Shown here piece by piece: positions 7,403 through 13,200 of a stretch of DNA of 13,200 nt (positions are counted from its first letter, which is position 1; every line of letters begins with the position of its first letter). Below the pieces are notes generated by a model that was not told the DNA's origin, ran no database searches, and saw only the letters and a list, made by a program, of their open reading frames with translations. Source of the stretch: Sodalis-like endosymbiont of Proechinophthirus fluctus (GTDB lineage Bacteria; Pseudomonadota; Gammaproteobacteria; Enterobacterales; Enterobacteriaceae); contig NZ_LECR01000090.1 in NCBI RefSeq assembly GCF_001602625.1, positions 149,736 through 162,935 on the forward strand, read 5' to 3'. The position numbers and the translations under genes were made by a program.

Positions 7403-9685
7403 ATGAACCAGAGTCTGCTAGTCACCAAGCGCGACGGACGTAAAGAAACCATTAACCTCGATAAAATCCACCGGGTCATCGACTGGGCGGCCGAAGGGCT
7501 GGAAAACGTTTCCGTTTCCCAGGTAGAATTACGTTCCCATATCCAGTTCTACGACGGCATCAAAACCGCCGATATTCACGAAACTATTATCAAAGCCTCG
7601 GCGGATCTGATTTCGCGTGAAGCGCCAGACTACCAGTATCTCGCCGCCCGGCTGGCGGTGTTCCATTTGCGTAAAAAAGCCTACGGTCGGTTTGAGCCGC
7701 CGAAACTCTACGATCACGTCTCGCGGCTGGTCGAGATGGGCAAATACGATAAACATTTGCTGGCGGACTATAGCGTCGACGAATTCGAGCAGATGGATGG
7801 GTTTATAGATCACTGGCGCGATATGAACTTTTCCTATGCCGCCGTCAAACAGCTTGAAGGAAAGTATCTGGCGCAAAACCGGGTAACCGGCGAGATTTAC
7901 GAGAGCGCCCAGTTTCTCTATATACTGGTAGCCGCCTGCCTGTTTTCCGGCTATTCTCGAGCGACCCGTCTCAACTACGTCAAAAGGTTTTATGACGCGG
8001 TATCGACATTTAAAATTTCTCTGCCGACGCCGATTATGTCCGGAGTACGCACCCCGACCCGTCAATTCAGTTCCTGCGTGCTCATCGAATGCGGCGATAG
8101 TCTCGACTCCATTAACGCCACCGCCAGCGCGATTGTGAAATACGTTTCTCAGCGCGCAGGGATTGGTATTAACGCCGGCCGCATTCGCGCGCTGGGCAGC
8201 CCGATCCGCGGTGGCGAGGCTTTTCATACCGGCTGTATCCCGTTTTATAAACATTTCCAAACTGCCGTCAAATCCTGCTCCCAGGGTGGCGTGCGCGGCG
8301 GCGCAGCCACCTTGTTCTATCCCATATGGCATCTGGAAGTGGAAAGCCTGTTGGTACTGAAAAACAACCGCGGCGTGGAAGCTAACCGGGTGCGCCATAT
8401 GGATTACGGCGTACAGCTTAACAAACTGATGTACCAGCGCCTGGTCAATGGTGAGGACATCACGCTGTTTAGCCCCCCCGACGTACCTGGATTGTACGAC
8501 TCCTTCTTCGCCGATCAGGACGAATTCGAGCAGCTGTATACCCAGTATGAGCAGGACAGCAGCATCAGACAGCGTCGTATCAAAGCGGTGGAACTATTCT
8601 CACTGATGATTCAAGAGCGCGCTTCCACCGGCCGTATCTATGTGCAGAACGTAGATCATTGCAATACCCACAGCCCGTTCGACGCCGCGGTAGCGCCGAT
8701 CCGCCAGTCCAATTTATGCCTGGAAATATCCCTGCCTACCAAGCCGCTGAAGGATGTTAACGACGACAGCGGCGAAATAGCCCTATGCACCCTATCAGCC
8801 TTCAACCTAGGAGCAATCGATAGCCTGGATGATTTGGGCGAACTGGCGACGCTTGCGGTGCGCGCACTCGATGCGCTGCTAGACTATCAGGACTATCCGA
8901 TCCCGGCCGCTAAGCGCAGCGCTATAGGACGCCGTACCCTCGGTGTAGGGGCGATTAACTTCGCTTATTATCTCGCCAAGCATGGCGTACGCTACTCCGA
9001 CGGTAGCGCTAACAACCTGACCCACCGTACGTTTGAAGCGATTCAGTACTACCTGTTGAAGGCCTCCAACGATCTGGCTCGTGAGCGCGGCGCCTGCCCG
9101 TGGTTTAATGAGACCACCTATGCACAGGGTATTTTGCCCGTCGATACCTATAAAAAAGATCTCGACAGCATCGTTAGCGAACCTCTGCATTACGACTGGG
9201 AAGCGCTGCGCGCGGATATCTTGCAGTATGGCTTGCGCAACTCTACCCTGTCGGCGCTGATGCCGTCGGAAACCTCTTCGCAGATTTCCAACGCCACCAA
9301 CGGTATCGAGCCGCCGCGTGGCCTAGTGAGCATCAAAGCCTCAAAAGACGGTATCCTGCGCCAGGTGGTGCCGGAGTCCATCCATTTGAAAGAATCCTAT
9401 GAGCTGCTGTGGGAGATGCCAAGCAACGACGGTTACCTCCACTTAGTAGGCGTAATGCAGAAATTCGTCGATCAGGCTATCTCCGCCAATACCAATTACG
9501 ATCCGTCCCGTTTTCCGGCCGGTAAGGTCCCGATGAAGCAGCTATTAAAGGATTTGCTGACCGCGTACAAGCTCGGGGTGAAGACCCTGTATTACCAGAA
9601 TACCCGCGACGGGGCGGAAGACGCTCAGGAAGACATGCAGTCGACGCAACAGGACGATTGCGAAAGCGGCGCCTGCAAGATTTGA
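7403..9685 (+). CDS. nrdA: Ribonucleoside-diphosphate reductase, class Ia, alpha subunit
   Basis: Large catalytic subunit that reduces NDPs to dNDPs in the cytoplasm, paired with NrdB. It has 760 residues against 761 in E. coli and aligns throughout. An ATP-cone allosteric domain fills the first 90 residues or so (LLVTKRDGRKETINLDKIHR). The substrate-site cysteine is in TRQFSSCVLIECGDS (about 225), the active-site block is SNLCLEISLP (about 436-445, with N, C and E at the expected spacing), and the partner cysteine is in IALCTLSAFNLG (about 462). The radical-transfer tyrosine pair is in VKTLYYQNTRDG (about 730) and the redox cysteines of the tail are C753 and C758 (CESGACKI). The Shine-Dalgarno sequence is weak (AGG 14 bases upstream). 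It forms an operon with nrdB, 49 bases downstream, and lies behind DnaA and NrdR sites. Confidence 0.98.
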   Translation: MNQSLLVTKRDGRKETINLDKIHRVIDWAAEGLENVSVSQVELRSHIQFYDGIKTADIHETIIKASADLISREAPDYQYLAARLAVFHLRKKAYGRFEPPKLYDHVSRLVEMGKYDKHLLADYSVDEFEQMDGFIDHWRDMNFSYAAVKQLEGKYLAQNRVTGEIYESAQFLYILVAACLFSGYSRATRLNYVKRFYDAVSTFKISLPTPIMSGVRTPTRQFSSCVLIECGDSLDSINATASAIVKYVSQRAGIGINAGRIRALGSPIRGGEAFHTGCIPFYKHFQTAVKSCSQGGVRGGAATLFYPIWHLEVESLLVLKNNRGVEANRVRHMDYGVQLNKLMYQRLVNGEDITLFSPPDVPGLYDSFFADQDEFEQLYTQYEQDSSIRQRRIKAVELFSLMIQERASTGRIYVQNVDHCNTHSPFDAAVAPIRQSNLCLEISLPTKPLKDVNDDSGEIALCTLSAFNLGAIDSLDDLGELATLAVRALDALLDYQDYPIPAAKRSAIGRRTLGVGAINFAYYLAKHGVRYSDGSANNLTHRTFEAIQYYLLKASNDLARERGACPWFNETTYAQGILPVDTYKKDLDSIVSEPLHYDWEALRADILQYGLRNSTLSALMPSETSSQISNATNGIEPPRGLVSIKASKDGILRQVVPESIHLKESYELLWEMPSNDGYLHLVGVMQKFVDQAISANTNYDPSRFPAGKVPMKQLLKDLLTAYKLGVKTLYYQNTRDGAEDAQEDMQSTQQDDCESGACKI

Positions 9686-9724
9686 ACATGGGCGCGGGTG
9701 GTAACGATACCGCCTGCGTTTAAC

Positions 9725-9729
9725 GGGAG
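9725..9729 (+). promoter_or_regulatory. Shine-Dalgarno sequence of nrdB
   Basis: GGGAG five bases before the nrdB ATG, inside the 49-base nrdA-nrdB spacer. It is clearly stronger than the site in front of nrdA. Confidence 0.6.
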
Positions 9730-9734
9730 TCCCC

Positions 9735-10865
9735 ATGGCCTATACCACGTTTTCACAAGTTAAAAATAACCAGTTGCTGGAGCCTATGTTTTTCGGTCAG
9801 TCGGTTAACGTCGCGCGTTTCGATCAGCAGAAGTACGACGTTTTTGATAAGTTGATTGAGAAACAACTGTCGTTCTTCTGGCGCCCGGAAGAGGTGGATG
9901 TGTCGCGCGATCGCATCGACTATCAAGCGCTGCCTGAGCACGAAAAACATATTTTTATCAGCAATCTAAAGTACCAAACGCTGCTGGATTCCATCCAGGG
10001 TCGCAGCCCTAATGTAGCGCTGCTGCCGCTGATTTCTATACCGGAATTAGAAACCTGGGTAGAAACCTGGGCGTTTTCAGAAACTATCCATTCGCGCTCC
10101 TATACCCACATCATCCGTAATATCGTCAACGATCCGTCACTAGTGTTCGACGATATCGTCACCAATAAGGAGATCCTCAAACGCGCCAAGGATATTTCTG
10201 GCTATTACGACAGTCTTATCGAACTGACCAGCTATTATCATCTGCTGCGGGAAGGCAAGCACCAGGTCAACGGCAAAGCGGTGGTAGTGAATCTGCATAA
10301 GTTGAAGAAAAAGCTCTATCTTTGCCTGATGAGCATCAACGCGCTAGAGGCGATCCGTTTCTATGTCAGTTTCGCCTGTTCTTTCGCCTTTGCTGAGCGC
10401 GAACTGATGGAGGGTAACGCCAAAATCATTCGCCTCATCGCCCGCGACGAAGCGCTGCACCTGACCGGCACCCAGCATATGCTGAACCTGATGCGCTCCG
10501 GTGAGGACGATCCAGAAATGGCCGAGATTGCGTGCGAATGTCAGCAGGAAAGCTACGATCTTTTCTTGCTGGCGGTGCAACAGGAGAAAGACTGGGCGAG
10601 CTATCTGTTCCGCGACGGGTCGATGATAGGTTTGAACAAAGATATTCTATGTCAATATGTGGAATACATCACTAATATTCGCATGCAGGCAGTAGGTCTG
10701 GATCTGCCCTTTACCACCCGCTCCAACCCAATTCCGTGGATCAAATCCTGGCTGGTGTCGGATAACGTCCAGGTGGCACCACAGGAGGTAGAGGTAAGTT
10801 CTTATCTGGTGGGGCAGATTGATGCCGAAGTTAATAGCGAAGACCTCAGCGACTTCCAGCTGTAA
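9735..10865 (+). CDS. nrdB: Ribonucleoside-diphosphate reductase, class Ia, beta subunit
   Basis: Small subunit that houses the diferric-tyrosyl radical which is passed to NrdA for ribonucleotide reduction. It has 376 residues, the same as E. coli. All metal ligands are visible (numbering with the initiator Met): D85 (TLLDSIQG), E116 and H119 ([10 protein letters not shown]), E205 (INALEAIRF), E239 and H242 (RDEALHLTG). The radical tyrosine is Y123 in [10 protein letters not shown]. The C-terminal tail ending in DLSDFQL is the part that docks on NrdA. The frame is intact and the gene follows nrdA with a good ribosome-binding site. The usual partner downstream, yfaE, is destroyed, so the radical cofactor must be maintained without it. 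Confidence 0.98.
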   Translation: MAYTTFSQVKNNQLLEPMFFGQSVNVARFDQQKYDVFDKLIEKQLSFFWRPEEVDVSRDRIDYQALPEHEKHIFISNLKYQTLLDSIQGRSPNVALLPLISIPELETWVETWAFSETIHSRSYTHIIRNIVNDPSLVFDDIVTNKEILKRAKDISGYYDSLIELTSYYHLLREGKHQVNGKAVVVNLHKLKKKLYLCLMSINALEAIRFYVSFACSFAFAERELMEGNAKIIRLIARDEALHLTGTQHMLNLMRSGEDDPEMAEIACECQQESYDLFLLAVQQEKDWASYLFRDGSMIGLNKDILCQYVEYITNIRMQAVGLDLPFTTRSNPIPWIKSWLVSDNVQVAPQEVEVSSYLVGQIDAEVNSEDLSDFQL

Positions 10866-10866
10866 C

Positions 10867-11093
10867 ATGGCCCAGTCTGTTATCCATGGCTCAACCCTCT
10901 CCTCGGCGGTGCACATTGCTTACTTACTGCTGGACGCGATGGAGGCGCACCAGGTGCCAGTAAGGGGTTCCAAGTACCGCTCCGGGCTAGTCGGGGAAAT
11001 GAAATACAACAGGGAGCCACTCCACTGGAGTTTGGCAGCTGCAGGGAAATTCTGACCTGCTGCTTGCCGGTTGACGATATCGAGCTAGAGTTT
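10867..11093 (+). pseudogene. yfaE: Decayed yfaE, 2Fe-2S ferredoxin for NrdB cofactor maintenance
   Basis: YfaE is a small [2Fe-2S] ferredoxin that supplies electrons to rebuild the diferric-tyrosyl cofactor of NrdB. One base after the nrdB stop a frame starts MAQSVIHGST and contains YLLLDAMEAHQVPV, matching the SLLAALESHNVAV type of sequence in YfaE. The cluster motif QCRxGYCGSC is replaced by KYRSGLVGEM, so all three of its cysteines are missing. The frame ends at a TGA at about 11053, but the adjacent frame continues FGSCREILTCCLPVDDIELE, matching the GEILPCCC...DIE end of YfaE. Position, length and both ends agree with yfaE; loss of ligands plus a frameshift make it a pseudogene. Confidence 0.85.
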
Positions 11094-11100
11094 GTAGTCT

Positions 11101-11114
11101 CAGCCGCAAGGCTG
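11101..11114 (+). other. Small GNRA-type hairpin after the yfaE remnant
   Basis: A perfect five-pair stem CAGCC/GGCTG closes the tetraloop GCAA. It stands at the end of the nrd operon region and could stabilise the transcript 3' end, but no T-run follows, so it does not look like an intrinsic terminator. Confidence 0.3.
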
Positions 11115-11371
11115 GAGGCTACCCCCCTCCGTCGCCTCCCTACCCTGATGCGCTTACCGCCATCGCCCGCAATGAATGCACTATGAAAAAGGTTTTTCCT
11201 CTGCGCGCGGCCTCATGATACGCAAAATACCGTATTAGCGAATGATTAGAAATAAATGAAAATGAAAATGCCAGAATTAATTTTAATACAGTAGATAGAC
11301 CATTAGTAGTGCTTTATATAAATCAGTACCAAGAATTATTTTTCTAAAAAAATCTCAGGACGGCTCTCATT
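11115..11371. other. Non-coding junction from nrd region to AT-rich DNA
   Basis: No gene is supported here. Up to about 11,210 the sequence is GC-balanced like the preceding genes; from about 11,220 it turns strongly AT-rich (AATAAATGAAAATGAAAATG and following). This change falls between the conserved nrd block and the effector-like remnant and would fit an acquired segment. Promoter-like TTTATATAAAT lies at about 11,313-11,323 without a clear -35 element. Confidence 0.45.
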
Positions 11372-12431
11372 ATGGAAATTAAAGAAAATAACAGCGAGTA
11401 ATTACTAACGATGACGATCTGGGAAAAGATCAAATACTTTTTCTTTCATGGCGATACCCAAAAATATCTCTTCATCTTGTCTTAAATGGACTCTATCATC
11501 CCCTATACCGATAATTACAAAAACGCGACATAAAAATCTATTTTGAACAATTGTAGTGGATAAAAAATTACAGTGACAAGTTTTATTTTACCCAGGTGAA
11601 TGATTTGATATTTACCCTCACCGATTAAAGACTTTAAACCGGTGTTGTCGCTGAACTTACAAAAAAGAGTGTCCATACCATACAAGCGGATTACCAGGAA
11701 GACGCCATTTATACTTATGAAAAGACGTTCCCTCTCCATACACTCCTCGCCTTACCGAGAGCACGCCGCGCGCCGGCGGTAAAAAAAAGACAAAGCGCAT
11801 ATCCTATTTCAACAGCCAGAAGGAGAGAGCTTCATCGCAGCCTAACCACCCGCGCACCGCTTATATTTTATACCCCTGTCCCTGACATCTCTCGCCCAAA
11901 AAATATTTTAAACCGACGCCGAATCATCTCCTATGCTCATACGGGATGTACTTATAACGCTTAACGTACGCGGCTATCCTAAACGTGCAGTATGAGTAAG
12001 ACACTCCCCAGACCGTAGAAGTTTTTCAAGCAAAGCGCACCCAGCATCTTCCTGACCGTTTTCTAACTGTACTCAACATTAAAAATAGTGACATGCCGCG
12101 CTTATCTGAGCATTTACCCAAGACGATAACACACATGAGCTTTTTCCAGTATGCCCCGATATCGTCTGAAAGACTGGACAATCTCAAGAAATACCTACCG
12201 GCGTTAACCAGCTTAGCGGTGACGGATGACAGCTTTACCCAATGACCGCGGGGGCTGCCCCGTCCACAGCCTTCATACCCTGCGGGTGTATGCCAAACTC
12301 ATTCATCATGTGTCAAATGAGGATTTCGCACAGCTACCTAGTCTGTCGCTTCTGATTATTACCCCGATTCACCCAATCCGTTGTCTGAGTGGCTAAAGCA
12401 GCTTTTCCCTAACATCACGATCATGATATAA
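11372..12431 (+). pseudogene. Decayed type III effector with WEKIxxFF motif and leucine-rich repeats (SspH/SlrP-like)
   Basis: The start frame reads MEIKENNSE, a TAA, then in the same frame LLTMTIWEKIKYFFF (WEKI at 11420-11431), followed by HGDTQKYLFILS and a stop. WEK(I/M)xxFF near the N-terminus is the known translocation signature of SPI-2 type III effectors (SifA, SspH1, SspH2, SseI, SlrP). The neighbouring frame then continues HLVLNGLYHPLYR, IKIYFEQL and YSDKFYFTQVNDLIFTLTD, which parallels the SspH/SlrP N-terminal domain (a CHP block, a FELL-like block, then YFCILDxxSxEILSVTL). After a poorly readable middle (about 11640-11930), leucine-rich-repeat-like sequence appears: LITLNVRGYPK, FLTVLNIKNSDMPRLSEHLP, KTITHMSFFQY, YLPALTSLAVTDDSF, LHTLRVYAKL, FAQLPSLSLLIIT and the end LSEWLKQLFPNITIMI with TAA at 12429-12431. 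No E3 ligase (NEL) domain is seen. A ribosome-binding site AGGA lies at 11357-11360. Several stops and frameshifts show it is dead. The assignment rests on motif and domain order. Confidence 0.7.
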
Positions 12432-12471
12432 GGGGCAGTGTAAAGACTGATTAAACCGTTAGTTATAACTT

Positions 12472-12486
12472 ATTCCGTAACGGAAT
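12472..12486. promoter_or_regulatory. Perfect 15-base palindrome upstream of the transporter remnant
   Basis: ATTCCGT, one base, ACGGAAT: a perfect seven-base inverted repeat with a single central base. The loop would be too small for an RNA hairpin, so a dimeric repressor or activator operator is the likelier reading. It lies about 100 bases upstream of the transporter pseudogene and 40 bases after the effector remnant. The cognate regulator cannot be named. Confidence 0.4.
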
Positions 12487-12585
12487 CGGTTTTCCCTGCG
12501 CCAATCGGTATGCTTGGCTACCGCAAACTTTATTAGCTAGGATTTTATATCTGTCTTTTTGCTTTTCACTACGGCGTATGTCGCC

Positions 12586-13200
12586 ATGTTGACCGATAGC
12601 CATAACGCCACCGGCGAGCGGCATGTGATACGCAGCGCCAGCGATTTTTCTACCCTGGTCAATCACCAAACCTATAATCGTTCATATGCTTCCATCATTA
12701 TTATTTATTGCTATCGCGCTCGGTGGCATGTTTCTCAATACCTATGATCTCGGTGAGCTAGCGTTCGGCATTAAGAATATGGCTCGAGAGTTCAGCCTGA
12801 CCCTGGACGCCACCGGCATGGTGGCGTCGACCATTACTTTTAGCGCTATCGGCGGTGCGTTTTTCAGCGGTTATCTGACCGATAATAAAATTGGCCGCTA
12901 TCGGGTATTTATGCCGGACATGCTGTTTTTTGTACTAGCGGCGCTGGCCTGTACCTTCGCCTCTAATGAATAAGTACTCACTGCTGCAAGCTTTGTGATG
13001 TACCTGGGAGTGGGTATTGATTTGCCGGTGGCAATGGTGTTTCTGTCGGAGTTTTCCCTCCTGCTTAAACGGGGTAACAAAGCTGTCAACATCGCTATGT
13101 GGTGTCCCACCTGGTATGCCGCTATCAGCGTTTTACTAGTCTTGTTGCTGTACGGCGTATTTTGCCAGAATGGCATACGGATGATCCTCGCTGCGGCGCT
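12586..13200 (+). pseudogene. Major facilitator superfamily transporter, frameshifted and with a premature stop (continues past the right edge)
   Basis: A 12-helix inner-membrane transporter of the MFS, probably a proton-coupled organic solute or sugar-type symporter; the substrate is unknown. The N-terminal leader appears in one frame (ATG at 12586: DSHNATGERHVIRSASDFST, then NRSYASII). At an ATT-rich tract near 12690-12710 the sense moves to another frame: LFIAIALGGMFLNTYDLGEL (helix 1), GMVASTITFSAIGGAFFSGY (helix 2), the loop motif LTDNKIGRYRVF corresponding to the MFS signature DRxGRR, and MLFFVLAALACTFA (helix 3). An in-frame TAA at 12971-12973 follows SNE; downstream the same frame stays open to the edge with VMYLGVGIDLPVAMVFLSEF and WCPTWYAAISVLLVLLLYG. 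A shortened product from the ATG at 12686 would stop after 95 residues and have about three helices. Confidence 0.8.

Noticed and set aside
11515..11739. Minus-strand ORF of 74 codons in the AT-rich region
   Set aside because: It overlaps the effector remnant, whose plus-strand translation matches a known domain order; the minus frame has no recognisable similarity.
1..13200. CRISPR arrays, tRNA or rRNA genes, insertion sequences
   Set aside because: No regularly spaced repeats, no tRNA-like cloverleaf with CCA-type end, and no transposase remnants with terminal inverted repeats were seen on reading.

Overview
The window looks like a piece of gammaproteobacterial chromosome of the Enterobacterales. 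The gene order (ompC-type porin, rcsC, gyrA, ubiG, nrdA, nrdB, yfaE) is the one known from E. coli and relatives. The mixture of intact housekeeping genes with many decayed genes, large non-coding stretches and a dead type III effector points to a host-restricted symbiont in early genome reduction. A Sodalis-type insect endosymbiont is my best guess; this is inference from layout and protein similarity recalled from memory, not a database result.

Layout. At 1-598 (minus) is the N-terminal two hundred residues of an OmpC/OmpF-family porin, with its promoter in an AT-rich spacer. At about 1095-3043 (minus) lies a heavily decayed rcsC; the normally intervening rcsD and rcsB are gone and the rcsC 3' part is deleted. 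At 3158-5809 (minus) is an intact gyrA carrying isoleucine at the quinolone-resistance position 83. Divergent from it is ubiG (6073-6822, plus), whose ribosome-binding site and start codon are tandemly duplicated. A 580-base spacer holds a small broken coding-like remnant and then the conserved nrd control region (DnaA box, paired NrdR boxes). The nrdA-nrdB operon (7403-10865) encodes an intact class Ia ribonucleotide reductase, followed immediately by a destroyed yfaE, the ferredoxin that normally services NrdB.

From about 11,215 base composition becomes AT-rich. At 11372-12431 there is a broken gene whose reconstructed product starts with the WEK(I/M)xxFF-type translocation motif of SPI-2 type III effectors, continues like the SspH/SlrP N-terminal domain and ends in leucine-rich-repeat-like sequence. 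The window ends with a major facilitator transporter pseudogene (12586 to the right edge).

Functionally, the survivors are core replication and respiration genes: gyrase subunit A, ubiquinone/menaquinone-type methylation, and dNTP synthesis with its regulation. The losses are envelope stress signalling (Rcs), Fe-S maintenance of NrdB, a putative secreted effector and a nutrient transporter.
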